DNA of 64,000 bases. Origin: JAJDXO01 sp965221855 (GTDB taxonomy: Bacteria; Pseudomonadota; Alphaproteobacteria; Rhodospirillales; UBA2165). This document shows, in pieces, positions 50,663 to 60,209 of this stretch; position 1 is the first letter of the stretch, and every line of letters starts with the position of its first letter. The position numbers were made by a program, and so were the translations under genes. The notes under the pieces were generated by a model. The model was given only the letters and a program-made list of their open reading frames with translations, did no database searches and was not told where the DNA came from. Where the stretch lies: the NCBI GenBank assembly GCA_965221855.1, contig CBDCSV010000001.1, forward strand, positions 372,001 through 436,000, written 5' to 3'.

Positions 50663-50876
50663 GAATGCTGGCCTCCTTGCCCAGCATCCATCTTGAATCA
50701 TGGTTCGCCCATACTTGGGAATCCCTAAAATGATTCAATCAATCTCAAATACGCTCTAGCCGCAATCCGGATCGATGTCCATAAATCTCCGCGCGCCGCC
50801 GTTCGCGGCCCTTATGGCCGCGGACGCGGCAGGTGACGACGGCGAGGGTTTTGACCAAGGCCGGCGCGGGTTCCGG

Positions 50877-52073
<1,197 letters not shown>

Positions 52074-52075
52074 GG

Positions 52076-52492
52076 CTACTCTCCTCCGGCGGGGATCACC
52101 GCCGTCGCCTCGATCTCGATCAGGGCTTCATCTTCCAACAGGGCGTCGACGAATACCAGCGCCATCGCCGGGTAGTGATCGCCCATCAAGTCCCGCCAAA
52201 TGGGACCGAGCGCCTTGCGCGCGGCCAGGTAGGCGGGCTTGTCGGTGCAGTAGGCGGTCATCCGGCAGATATGCTCGGGTCCTCCGCCGGCTTCCGCCAG
52301 CACCGCCAGAATGTTCCTGACCGCCTGGCCGAACTGTTCGGCCAGGTCGCGGGTTTCGAACTTCTCCTCCGCCGTCCAGCCGACCATGCCGGCGATGAAC
52401 ACAGGCCGGCCGTTCGCCGGTCCGGCGATGCCGTTGGCGTAGCCGACCGGCTGTTTCCAGCCGTCGGGCAACAATTGTTCAAATTCGCTCAT
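52076..52492 (-). CDS. RidA/YjgF-family protein
   Basis: Small protein of 138 residues in the RidA superfamily, which hydrolyses reactive enamine/imine intermediates. It has GRPVFIAGMVGWTAEEKF, QAVRNILAVLAEAGGGPEHICRMTAYCTD and the C-terminal ALIEIEATAVIP. The usual catalytic Arg segment (R in the 'IEiEAiA' neighbourhood is absent here) cannot be confirmed, so it may be one of the non-RidA subgroups. GAAGGGC precedes the ATG. Lies 2 bp before gcdH and probably acts in the same pathway. Confidence 0.8.
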   Translation of the reverse strand: MSEFEQLLPDGWKQPVGYANGIAGPANGRPVFIAGMVGWTAEEKFETRDLAEQFGQAVRNILAVLAEAGGGPEHICRMTAYCTDKPAYLAARKALGPIWRDLMGDHYPAMALVFVDALLEDEALIEIEATAVIPAGGE

Positions 52493-52710
52493 GGTGCCCT
52501 TCGGGCCTAAAGAGGCAGAAAAACTAGTCTCTTCGGCGGAATGGGTAAAGCGTGAGCTTCAGTTCTCGATTTTCTCAATCGATCTTTGACGGTTATCCGG
52601 GGCGCCTTCTATATCAGTCGAATGTATTTTCGTCTTCCTTGAGAAAAATTAAGTGGATTAAATGAAAATGAATCAATCAGTTACGATAATCTTCCAAGAT
52701 TTTTTTTATG

Positions 52711-52751
52711 TATATTTGTCAGAAAAATAATATTATTATCTAACAAATATA
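52711..52751. promoter_or_regulatory. Inverted-repeat operator and promoter of the AbiE genes
   Basis: TATATTTGT (52711-52719) and ACAAATATA (52743-52751) are perfect 9-bp inverted repeats 23 bp apart, in a strongly AT-rich stretch. TTGTCA (52716-52721) could be a -35 element and a TATCTA-like sequence near 52737 a -10. The right arm runs into the AAGGAAGG ribosome site of the first gene. AbiEi-type antitoxins are known to repress their own promoter through inverted repeats. Confidence 0.6.
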
Positions 52752-52765
52752 AGGAAGGAAACATC

Positions 52766-53398
52766 GTGCGTTCCACCGTTACCGATAGGATTCTTCGCCG
52801 GATTCGCGGCAAGGGCCGCGGGTGGGTCTTCATTCCAAAAGACTTTTTGGATTTCGGCAGCCGCGCGGCCGTGGATCAGGCTTTGTCGCGCCTTGTTCGT
52901 GCAGGCAGGATTCGCCGAATTGCGCATGGGATATATGACTTCCCGAAGGTCAGTAAGCGTCTCGGCGTACTCTCCCCGCCCGATGTCGGCGTCGCTCGGG
53001 CGATTGCGAGGAAATCAAATAGCAATTTGTATGTATCCGATGCAGAGGCCGCCAACGCTCTTGGGTTGACGACCCAACTATCCGCAAAGCCCGTCTACCT
53101 TACGGATGGCCCGTCAAGGAAGTTGCAAATTGGCAATCGCCAATTCGTATTTCAACATACGAGAAGTGTCGGTTCCGGGTACAAGGATAAGTGGGTTCAA
53201 TTTGCTCGACAGGCTTTGAATTTCGTTGGACGAGATGGTTTCGACGACCAGGTGGCTGACAGAATTCTGCGGATTGCCGACTCTCGGCAGGCGACGGATC
53301 TCTTGCTCAAAAATGTTCCATCGTGGGCTCAGAAAAAGTTCCTTGATCGGCTGAACGCCCGGGACTCGGCTCCAACCGAAGGCGCGGCAAGTGGATGA
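52766..53398 (+). CDS. AbiEi-type antitoxin / transcriptional repressor (DUF6088-like)
   Basis: Protein of 210 residues with an N-terminal winged-helix region (ILRRIRGKGRGWVFIPKDFLDFGSR, then LVRAGRIRRIAHGIYDFPK) and a C-terminal antitoxin domain. In type IV toxin-antitoxin systems it represses the operon and counteracts the AbiEii toxin without direct binding. GTG 52766 has an ideal AAGGAAGG site 7 bases upstream. Base and codon use are noticeably AT-richer than in flanking genes, which suggests horizontal arrival. Overlaps the toxin gene by 8 bp. Confidence 0.8.
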   Translation: MRSTVTDRILRRIRGKGRGWVFIPKDFLDFGSRAAVDQALSRLVRAGRIRRIAHGIYDFPKVSKRLGVLSPPDVGVARAIARKSNSNLYVSDAEAANALGLTTQLSAKPVYLTDGPSRKLQIGNRQFVFQHTRSVGSGYKDKWVQFARQALNFVGRDGFDDQVADRILRIADSRQATDLLLKNVPSWAQKKFLDRLNARDSAPTEGAASG

Positions 53399-54413
53399 GG
53401 TCGCGGGGTGGTCCCCGGATGATCGCCGCGATCTATTCAGCGAGGTTTCGGCGGCAAGAAACCTGAGAGCCGAAATCATCGAAAAAGATTTCTGGGTGTG
53501 TTGGGTGCTTAGACGGCTATTCACCGATCTCGATCCCGGCATACCCCTTATCTTCAAGGGTGGAACTTCCCTTTCGAAGGTCTACGACGCGATAAAACGA
53601 TTTTCGGAAGATATCGATCTCTCGATAGATCGGAGCCATTTCGGTTTTTCGGAGAAAATGGACCCGATGAATGAAGATCTTTCCGGCAAGGAGCGAGCGC
53701 GTCTACTGAATCAAATTGTCGCCACGTTGAATGAACACGTGGAGAAGGTATTGGTGCCCAAACTCCAGGGAATCATGGCTGGGCTTCTGGGTGAAGATGG
53801 CTGGGCGCTGAAGTTATCTGAATTTGATCCGGCGACGATACTCTTTCACTACCCCATAGCGACGAATTCGGTTGACGAATCAAATTACCTTCAGCCGGCG
53901 GTGCGTCTGGAGTTCGGGGCGCGTGGCGAAACCTGGCCGTCGGATAAGCGCTCGGTCACACCTTATGCGGCGGAAGCGTTCCCGGACCAATTCGAGAAGC
54001 CCGATACGCCGGTCACGGTCCTGAGCGCCGAACGGACCTTCTGGGAGAAGGCGACCATCCTGCACGCGGAATTTCATCGGCCCGAGGCCAAGGCCGATGC
54101 CGACCGGCAATCAAGGCATTACTACGATCTGGTCATGCTGGCGGCGACTGCCATCAAAACCGAGGCGTTGGAGAACATCGATTTGCTGTCCGCGGTCGCC
54201 GAACACAAGCAGGTATTCTTCCGGTCGGGATGGGCCAACTATGAAGCGGCCCGGCGCGGATCATTGCATTTGGCGCCCCACGACGACCTGCGAATCCTGC
54301 TTGAGCGGGACTACAAGACGATGATCGACAATGGGATATTTTTCGACGACCCGCCGGAATTCGGCGAACTCATAACCCGGCTCACGAGTCTCGAGGACGA
54401 AATAAACGCCTAA
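53391..54413 (+). CDS. AbiEii/AbiGii-type nucleotidyltransferase toxin
   Basis: Toxin of the type IV AbiE system, 340 residues, DNA-polymerase-beta-like nucleotidyltransferase fold. Motif I is FKGGTSLSKVYDAIKRFSEDIDLSID (residues about 48-73), holding the GGTS loop and the Asp pair that bind metal. Such toxins transfer nucleotides, for example to tRNA, and stop growth on phage infection. The GTG start overlaps the antitoxin gene. The second half of the gene has base composition closer to the host than the first half. Confidence 0.85.
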   Translation: MDEVAGWSPDDRRDLFSEVSAARNLRAEIIEKDFWVCWVLRRLFTDLDPGIPLIFKGGTSLSKVYDAIKRFSEDIDLSIDRSHFGFSEKMDPMNEDLSGKERARLLNQIVATLNEHVEKVLVPKLQGIMAGLLGEDGWALKLSEFDPATILFHYPIATNSVDESNYLQPAVRLEFGARGETWPSDKRSVTPYAAEAFPDQFEKPDTPVTVLSAERTFWEKATILHAEFHRPEAKADADRQSRHYYDLVMLAATAIKTEALENIDLLSAVAEHKQVFFRSGWANYEAARRGSLHLAPHDDLRILLERDYKTMIDNGIFFDDPPEFGELITRLTSLEDEINA

Positions 54414-54431
54414 CGAAACGGCGAGCGGTGC

Positions 54432-55406
54432 TCAGCCGGCCAATTCCTCCGTCAGACGGCGGGCCAGGGCGCCGACGACACGGCGGCGGTACCAGGGCGC
54501 GACCGTCGTGGTCCGCATGGGCTTGGCCTGCTTGCGGACCAGTTCACGGATTTCATCGAGCGCCTCGCCGGTGAGTTCCCTGCCCACATAGGCGTCCGTG
54601 CCCTTGACGATCTGCGGGTAGGGGTTCACCGCGGTGAGCGCGACGACGAAGTCCTTCACCGTCTTTCCGTCCATCTCCAGCCGGACGGCGGCGCCGGCCA
54701 GCGGAAAATCGATGGAGCCGCGGACCCGGGCCTTTTCGTACCTGGAGGGCGATCCGGCCAACGCCTTCGGCAGGTGGACCGCTGTCAGCATGTCGCCGGC
54801 CTCGAGGGTCAGGTGCGCCATGCCGTCATTGCGGTAGAGACCGGTGAGCGGCATCCGCCGCCGCCCGTTGGGGCCCGCCACATCGATTTCGGCTTCGTAG
54901 ACCAGCATGGAGGGCGCCACGTCGCCCGAGAACGCCGCGAAGCAACGCTTGCCGCCGGGCGCCACATGGCAGGTATCGCCCCGCTCCTTGAGGCAATAGT
55001 CGTTGGACTGCCGCCACCATTCGGACTGGTTATAGAACAGGCATCTGGTGTCGAGGCAGAGATTGCCGCCGACGGTGCCGTACTCCTGGTGGGTCGGTCC
55101 CGCCACGGCCCGGGCGGCGTCCGCGACCGCCGGGTAATCGCGGAGCACGTCCTCGCTGGATTGAAGTTCCTTCAACGAGACACCGGCGCCGATGTGCAGG
55201 CCGTCGCCGTCCGGGAGGATGGATTTCAGCTCCTCGATGGCGGTGATGTCGATCAGGTGCTTGGGCTGCTCGATGCCGCGCCGGACGTTGACGATCATGT
55301 CGGTGCCGCCGGCGACGAACAGGGCATCCGATTCCTCGGCGCGCAGCTTGACCGCGTCCTCGATATTGTCGGGGCGGTGGAGCTTGAAGTCGGGCATGTA
55401 TTCCAT
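54432..55406 (-). CDS. FAD/4Fe-4S subunit of a 4-hydroxybenzoyl-CoA-reductase-like enzyme (HcrB type)
   Basis: Medium subunit of a xanthine-oxidase-family enzyme, 324 residues. FAD motifs are VAGGTDMIVN and TVGGNLC. Between them and the C-terminal domain lies CLDTRCLFYNQSEWW, then YCLKERGDTCHVAPGGKRC: an insertion with several cysteines that in HcrB binds an additional [4Fe-4S] cluster and is absent from ordinary CoxM/XdhB proteins. This is the main reason for the Hcr assignment. AGGAG before ATG 55406 overlaps the end of the large-subunit gene. It converges on the AbiE toxin gene 18 bp away. Confidence 0.8.
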   Translation of the reverse strand: MEYMPDFKLHRPDNIEDAVKLRAEESDALFVAGGTDMIVNVRRGIEQPKHLIDITAIEELKSILPDGDGLHIGAGVSLKELQSSEDVLRDYPAVADAARAVAGPTHQEYGTVGGNLCLDTRCLFYNQSEWWRQSNDYCLKERGDTCHVAPGGKRCFAAFSGDVAPSMLVYEAEIDVAGPNGRRRMPLTGLYRNDGMAHLTLEAGDMLTAVHLPKALAGSPSRYEKARVRGSIDFPLAGAAVRLEMDGKTVKDFVVALTAVNPYPQIVKGTDAYVGRELTGEALDEIRELVRKQAKPMRTTTVAPWYRRRVVGALARRLTEELAG

Positions 55407-55416
55407 CGGACTGCTC

Positions 55417-57783
55417 CTATTCCGCCGCCACGGACGAGTCTTGGGCGGCGGCGACCCGCTCCTCGGTTTCACGCGCCTCGATCAGCTCCATCAGCCGGTC
55501 CGGCGTGACCGGGAGATCGATGGGCCGCACGCCCAAGGCGTCGGCGATGGCGTTGGTGTAGGCGGGGATGAACGCCGCGAGGGACGTTTCGCCCGCCTCC
55601 TTGGCGCCGTAGGGGCCGTTGGGGTCGACGCTTTCGACGATATGGGTGTCGATGGGCGGCGACTCGACGATGGACGGCACCCGGTAATCCAGCATATTGC
55701 CGGTGATCGGCAGCCCGTTGTGGAAGCGGGTGCCCTCGCAGAAGGCCTGTCCCATGCCCATCCAGACCGAACCCTGGATCTGGCCTTCGACCGAGAGCGG
55801 ATTGAGCGCCCGGCCGACATCCTGCGCGACCCAGACCTGTTCGACCTCGACCTCGGCCGTGTCCGGATCGACGGCGACCTGCACCACCTCGGCGGCATAG
55901 GCATAGGCCATGGAGCCGCCGATGGCGCCGCCCCGGAACTTCTTGGTGCCGTGACTTTCGGGGAGAGTGTCGAAGTTGCCCTTCACGGTGATCGTGCCGG
56001 TGCCCTCGAGAGCCGCCATCACCACTTCCTCGAAGGTCAGGCCCTCGTCCTGACTGGCGGCCCGGTAGACCTCGCCCAGACACTCGATGTCTTCGGGCCT
56101 GGCGTCGAGCTTCCTCGCCGCCGCTTCGATCAGGATGGTCTTCAGGTTCTGCGCCGCCTCGATGGAGGCGTTGCCGACCATATAGGTGATCCGGGACGAA
56201 TAGGCGCCGTTGTCCTTGGGCACCAGTTTGGAGTCGCCCGAATGGACCTGGAAGCGGGTCATGTCGAGCCCAAGCACCTCGGCGGCGCACTGGGCGACCA
56301 TGGTCGATGAGCCTTGACCGATTTCCGGGGCGCCCGTCAGCACGGTAATGGACGCGTCCCAATCCAGTTTCAGGTGAACCGTGGCGTGGGGCTCGCCGGT
56401 CCAGTTGACCGGCTTGGAGGCGCCGCAGGGATAGTGGGCGCATCCGACGCCCAGGCCGCGATACTTGCCGTCCTCGCCCTTGCCCTGCTTGCCGCGCTTG
56501 TCCTTCCAGCCGGACTCCTTCTCGACGATATCGAGGGCTTCGGGCAGGCCGTACGAGTTGATGAACATCTCGTTCAAGGTTTCGTAGGGTTCCTTGAGCA
56601 GGTTCTTTCGCCGCACCTCGATGGGGTCGAGGCCGAGTTCGACGGAAAGCTCGTCCAAAATCGCTTCGAACCCGTAACGCACATCCACCGTTCCGTGGCC
56701 GCGCATGGCGCCGGGCGGCGGGGTGTTGGTCAGCACCCGGAGGCCGTTGTAGCGGACCGCATCCAACTGATAGATGCCGTTGATCAGCGAGCCCGCGTAG
56801 AGAATGGTCACGATGCCGTAGCCGCCATAGGCGCCGCCCCGCTGGATGGCCTGGCAGTCGACGGCGGTGATGGTGCCGTCCTTCTTCATTCCGACCTTCA
56901 GCTTGACGTCGGTCTCGGGCCGGCCGCGATGGGTGATGAAGGTCTCCTCGCGGTTGACCACCAGACGCACGGTGCCCTTGGCCTTGCGGGCGAGGAGGGC
57001 GCAGATCAGTTCCACGTTCAGGCACTCGGTCCGGCAGCCGAACCCGCCGCCGATATGGGGCTTGATCATCCGGATGCGGGACTGGTCCATCTTGAGGGTC
57101 TTGGCCAGCATCAGGTGGACGTAGAACGGCACCTGGGTGGAGGCGCGAACCGTCATGTAGTCCTGTTCGGCGTCGTACTCGGCGATCGCCGCATGGGGCT
57201 CGGACTGGACCTGGCAGATCTCCGCGCAATTGTACTCGCGCTCCAGGACGAGATCGGCGTCGGCAAATCCGCCATCCACGTCGCCGAGATCGTAATCCAC
57301 GTCCCGTTCGATATTGCCTTCCCGGTGCTCGTGCAGCGAGATGGCGTCGGGGGCCATGGCTTCCTCGGAGGTGAAGTAGGCGGGGAGTTCCTCGTACTTG
57401 AACTCGATCAGGTCGAGGGCCTTCTGCGCGGTCTCGACATCCACCGCCGCCACGGCGGCAACGGGCTCGCCGCGGTAGCGCACCCGTTCCCGGGCCATGG
57501 GGTATTCGTAGCGGGCGATGGGGAGCACGCCGAACCCCTCGTCGCAGTCGTCGCCGGTGACCACGCCCAATACGCCCTCCAGCGCTTCGGCCCTGGAGGT
57601 ATCCACCTCGATGATGTTGGCGTGGGCGACGGGGCTGCGGAAAATCCGGCCCACCATGTGGTCGTAGGGGATGAAGTCCGCGGTGTAGAGCGCCTTGCCC
57701 GAGACTTTCTCCGGGCCGTCGATCAGCGGCCGCGGAACGCCTATGACCTTCGCCGGCTTGACGTCTTTTTTGATCTCGTTCAT
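55417..57783 (-). CDS. Molybdopterin subunit of a 4-hydroxybenzoyl-CoA-reductase-like enzyme (HcrA type)
   Basis: Large catalytic subunit of 788 residues that would bind the molybdenum cofactor. Features: GKALYTADFIPYDHMVGRI (start of the first domain), KPHIGGGFGCR, TPPPGAMRGHGTVDVRYGFE, GQGSSTMVAQCAAEVLG and, near the C-terminus, PYGAKEAGETSLAAF containing the probable catalytic Glu. In Hcr enzymes this subunit removes the phenolic hydroxyl of 4-hydroxybenzoyl-CoA to give benzoyl-CoA. The substrate here is inferred from the HcrB-like partner. Start overlaps the stop of the 2Fe-2S subunit (ATGA). Confidence 0.8.
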   Translation of the reverse strand: MNEIKKDVKPAKVIGVPRPLIDGPEKVSGKALYTADFIPYDHMVGRIFRSPVAHANIIEVDTSRAEALEGVLGVVTGDDCDEGFGVLPIARYEYPMARERVRYRGEPVAAVAAVDVETAQKALDLIEFKYEELPAYFTSEEAMAPDAISLHEHREGNIERDVDYDLGDVDGGFADADLVLEREYNCAEICQVQSEPHAAIAEYDAEQDYMTVRASTQVPFYVHLMLAKTLKMDQSRIRMIKPHIGGGFGCRTECLNVELICALLARKAKGTVRLVVNREETFITHRGRPETDVKLKVGMKKDGTITAVDCQAIQRGGAYGGYGIVTILYAGSLINGIYQLDAVRYNGLRVLTNTPPPGAMRGHGTVDVRYGFEAILDELSVELGLDPIEVRRKNLLKEPYETLNEMFINSYGLPEALDIVEKESGWKDKRGKQGKGEDGKYRGLGVGCAHYPCGASKPVNWTGEPHATVHLKLDWDASITVLTGAPEIGQGSSTMVAQCAAEVLGLDMTRFQVHSGDSKLVPKDNGAYSSRITYMVGNASIEAAQNLKTILIEAAARKLDARPEDIECLGEVYRAASQDEGLTFEEVVMAALEGTGTITVKGNFDTLPESHGTKKFRGGAIGGSMAYAYAAEVVQVAVDPDTAEVEVEQVWVAQDVGRALNPLSVEGQIQGSVWMGMGQAFCEGTRFHNGLPITGNMLDYRVPSIVESPPIDTHIVESVDPNGPYGAKEAGETSLAAFIPAYTNAIADALGVRPIDLPVTPDRLMELIEARETEERVAAAQDSSVAAE

Positions 57784-58286
57784 GCCGCGGCCTCCTTGCT
57801 GCGCCCGGCAAGCTCATCGGCGGCGAAATGGACCGCCTCGAGAATTTTCACGTATCCGGTGCAGCGGCAGATGTTGGCGGCGAGGCCCGCCCGGATGTCG
57901 TCGTCGGTCGGGTCCGGGTTTTTGCGCAGCAGGCCTTCGGCGGCCATCACCATGCCCGGCGTGCAGAACCCGCATTGGGCGCCCAGCTTTTCGTTGAAAC
58001 CCCGTTGGATCGCGGCCAGCCGTCCCCCGGTATCGAGGCTCTCGATGGTCTCGATTGCGGCGCCGTCGCAAACCGCGGCGAGGGTGAGGCAGGCGTGGCG
58101 GGGCTCGCCGTCGATCAGGACCGTGCAGCAGCCGCACTCGCCGCCGTCGCAGCCGATCTTCGTCCCCGTGAGGCCCACGGTCTCGCGCAGGAAATCCACC
58201 AGCAGCATGTTGTCGGGAACGAAATCCCGCCGCGGCCGCCCGTTCAGGGTACAGCGCACGGCCGATTGCTTCGCGTCGTCACTCAT
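57780..58286 (-). CDS. 2Fe-2S subunit of a 4-hydroxybenzoyl-CoA-reductase-like enzyme (HcrC type)
   Basis: Small electron-transfer subunit of 168 residues with two [2Fe-2S] clusters. The plant-ferredoxin-like cluster is bound by the cysteines of GCDGGECGCC and the later RHACL; the second by CGFC and ICRCTGY. It hands electrons between the FAD/4Fe-4S subunit and the molybdenum site. First gene of the three-gene operon, divergent from a thioesterase across 129 bp that hold two inverted repeats. Confidence 0.85.
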   Translation of the reverse strand: MSDDAKQSAVRCTLNGRPRRDFVPDNMLLVDFLRETVGLTGTKIGCDGGECGCCTVLIDGEPRHACLTLAAVCDGAAIETIESLDTGGRLAAIQRGFNEKLGAQCGFCTPGMVMAAEGLLRKNPDPTDDDIRAGLAANICRCTGYVKILEAVHFAADELAGRSKEAAA

Positions 58287-58305
58287 GATCCAAGATCCCG
58301 TAGCT

Positions 58306-58354
58306 GGTCCGGTTCGCGGACCGGATTATTTAAATTGTTTGGTAGACGAACAAT
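58306..58354. promoter_or_regulatory. Two inverted repeats in the divergent hcr-like/thioesterase promoter region
   Basis: GGTCCG (58306-58311) and CGGACC (58317-58322) form one repeat. ATTGTTTG (58334-58341) and CGAACAAT (58347-58354) form another with one mismatch and a 5-base centre, the size of a MarR- or TetR-type operator. Position between the two divergent units would allow joint control. The regulator is not encoded nearby. Confidence 0.45.
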
Positions 58355-58415
58355 ATGCGATGCATCATATTCAAGCCGCTCCGACAGAACAACCACAATT
58401 CACCTGCGATTACCC

Positions 58416-58862
58416 GTGAGTCCCTACACCGACGTTCCGTTTTCCTACCGCCGCCGGGTCCGGTGGGGCGATTGCGACCCCGAGGGCATGATCTACACGG
58501 TCCGGGTCTACGACTACCTGCTGGAGGCCCTCGAAGCATGGTACCTGAAGGTGCTGGGCCTCGATTTCGGCGGTTTGAAGTACGAGCGGCACATGGCCAT
58601 GCCGAGCGTGAGGCAGGAATGCCAGTTCATGAAGGCCCTGAAGCCGGGCTGCGAGGTCGATCTTCACGTCTTCGTCGAACGCCTGGGCAACGCCTCGATC
58701 AGCTTCATCGTCGATGCGGTGGGAGACGACGGGAGCCATTATCTCAGGTTCCATCACACCGCCTGCTTCATTACCCTGGACGGGTTCAAGCCGGTGCGGC
58801 CGCCCGATGATTTCCGGGAAAACATCGAGGCCTACCGGGCGGCCGGCAAACCCATGACCTAG
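58416..58862 (+). CDS. 4-hydroxybenzoyl-CoA-thioesterase-like hotdog protein
   Basis: Hotdog-fold thioesterase of 148 residues. The active-site segment VRWGDCDPEGMIYTVRVYDYLLEA (residues about 14-38) matches the 4HBT pattern with the catalytic Asp in GDCDP; FHHTACFIT near 120 is also conserved. The start GTG 58416 is best supported by family alignment but has no clear ribosome site. It is divergent from the hcr-like operon, and its probable substrate, an aromatic acyl-CoA, would be the same kind of compound the Hcr-like enzyme uses. Confidence 0.8.
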   Translation: MSPYTDVPFSYRRRVRWGDCDPEGMIYTVRVYDYLLEALEAWYLKVLGLDFGGLKYERHMAMPSVRQECQFMKALKPGCEVDLHVFVERLGNASISFIVDAVGDDGSHYLRFHHTACFITLDGFKPVRPPDDFRENIEAYRAAGKPMT

Positions 58863-58875
58863 AGGGGAGAACACC

Positions 58876-59337
58876 ATGTCACTCGAAGACTTCCAGTCGC
58901 TCATCGGCGAGGTCACCGGCGCGATTTCCGGCAAGGAGGTATCGGGCGCGCTGGCCGACGAACTCAACGCCCGGTTTCCCGCCGCCGGCGCGACGTTCAA
59001 ATCCATCCAGGCGGCCTGCGAGGCGGCGGTGGCCGAGGGGTGGATGTGCGACCGGGAGATGGGCGGCATCAGGTTCGGCCGGGTGATCAAGGATATCGAC
59101 GGGTTCTCCGTCGATGTGGTCCGGATGAAGGATGTGGTCGGCCCGCACCACCGCCATCCCAACGGCGAGGTGGACATGGTGATGCCCCTGTCGGGGGATG
59201 CCGAATTCGACGGCAGCGGCGCCGGCTGGGTGGTCTACGGGCCCGGCTCGGCGCATAAGCCGACGGTCTCCGGCGGCGAGGCCCTGGTGCTCTATCTGCT
59301 GCCCGGCGGCGCCATAGAATTCACCGGCCAGGATTGA
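58876..59337 (+). CDS. DUF4863 / PnbB-like cupin (4-hydroxylaminobenzoate lyase family)
   Basis: Protein of 153 residues resembling the PnbB family, whose named member converts 4-hydroxylaminobenzoate. The cupin part includes DVVGPHHRHPNGEVDMVMPL (metal-binding His and Glu near residues 94-102), DGSGAGWVVYGPGSAHKP and LYLLPGGAIEFT. GGGGAGAACACC stands before the ATG. It is 13 bp after the thioesterase and co-directional, so the two likely form an operon for aromatic-acid handling. The family has few characterised members, so the activity is uncertain. Confidence 0.75.
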   Translation: MSLEDFQSLIGEVTGAISGKEVSGALADELNARFPAAGATFKSIQAACEAAVAEGWMCDREMGGIRFGRVIKDIDGFSVDVVRMKDVVGPHHRHPNGEVDMVMPLSGDAEFDGSGAGWVVYGPGSAHKPTVSGGEALVLYLLPGGAIEFTGQD

Positions 59338-59387
59338 TCGGCGGGGCCGCTTCCAATGTTTGAAGCGGCGAGCCGTACCGAGGCCGC

Positions 59388-59525
59388 ACCCCCTCACTCT
59401 CATAATCTTATGACCCCCTCACCCTGACCCTCTCCCCCTGAAGAAGGGGGAGAGGGGATTCGATGCAAACCCTCGCCCCCCGAAGGGGGGAGAGGGATGC
59501 GGAGGGTTGGCGAGGCGAACGCCGA
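59388..59525. repeat. Palindromic intergenic repeat, copy 3
   Basis: Third copy of the family at 1819-1968 and 3008-3172: CCCTCTCCCCCT / AGGGGGAGAGGG arms at about 59428-59457 and a CGCCCCCCGAAGGGGGG hairpin at about 59474-59490. Ends 3 bp before the target duplication of IS copy 3. A separate 8-bp hairpin (59346-59353 / 59362-59369) follows the cupin gene but lacks a T run. Confidence 0.75.
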
Positions 59526-59537
59526 GCCTAGAGCGTT

Positions 59538-60209
59538 TCATATTTTGACGGAAGCGTATCCTGCGTTTTTGAAGTAGTTGGCGCATTGCTGTGGCTCGAT
59601 GGTGTCGATGAGGCTCCCGAGATGGCGCCATAAGTCGTCGATCTCCCGCTTCTGGGCGTTTCTCATCCAGTGCTTGATTTGGGCAAAGGTCTGCTCGATG
59701 GGATTGAGGTCGGGGGAATATTTGGGCAGGAGCCACAGCTTGGCTCCGGCGGCACGGATGGCGTTTCGCACGGCTTTTGACTTGTGGCTGCCGAGATTGT
59801 CCATGATGACGATGTCGCCGGGCACCAGGGTCGGCACGAGCAGCTGCTCGACGTAGGCGCGGAAGCACACGCCATTGATGGGGCCGTCGAAGACGCAGGG
59901 CGCGGTGAACCGGTCGCAGCGCAGCGCGCCGATGAAGGTCAGGGTGTGCCACCGCCCATGGGGGGCAAAGCCGCGGACCCGCTCCCCTTTCGGCCCCCAG
60001 CCGCGCAGCGGGGCCATATTGGTCCGGATCCAGGTTTCATCAATGAATACCAGCCGTTCGGGATCAAGCTTTGCCTGCCACGCCTTCCAGCGCCTGCGAT
60101 GGCGGGCGATGTCCGCGCGCGCCCGTTCAACGGCGAACAGGGTTTTTTTTAAAGCGCAGCCCTTCACGGCGCAGAAACAGCCATACCGTGCTGTGGGATA
60201 CCCTGACAC
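59538..60209 (-). CDS. IS630 transposase, catalytic DDE part (copy 3)
   Basis: Identical in translation to the frames at 27177-27848 and 49714-50385. All three acidic residues are present. Confidence 0.85.
   Translation of the reverse strand: MSGYPTARYGCFCAVKGCALKKTLFAVERARADIARHRRRWKAWQAKLDPERLVFIDETWIRTNMAPLRGWGPKGERVRGFAPHGRWHTLTFIGALRCDRFTAPCVFDGPINGVCFRAYVEQLLVPTLVPGDIVIMDNLGSHKSKAVRNAIRAAGAKLWLLPKYSPDLNPIEQTFAQIKHWMRNAQKREIDDLWRHLGSLIDTIEPQQCANYFKNAGYASVKI

Larger units (their letters stand above)
49707..50756 (-). mobile_element. IS630-family insertion sequence, copy 2 (1050 bp)
   Basis: Same element as at 27170-28219, same orientation, with TA duplications at 49705-49706 and 50757-50758 and a restored CTAG target (GGC-TA-GCC). 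Encoded proteins are identical to copy 1. It lies between the AGCS symporter promoter region and the 3' side of gcdH. Confidence 0.95.

Noticed and set aside
49611..50876. Glycine riboswitch upstream of the AGCS symporter
   Set aside because: Neither the 96 bp before the gene nor the sequence beyond the IS shows the conserved glycine-aptamer core on the minus strand.
55469..57817. Second minus-strand long frame over the large hcr-like subunit
   Set aside because: Same strand, different frame; translation is Arg/Gly/Pro-rich low-complexity sequence while the other frame matches a full molybdopterin subunit.
56314..58419. 701-codon plus-strand frame opposite the hcr-like operon
   Set aside because: Antisense shadow of three intact, overlapping subunit genes.
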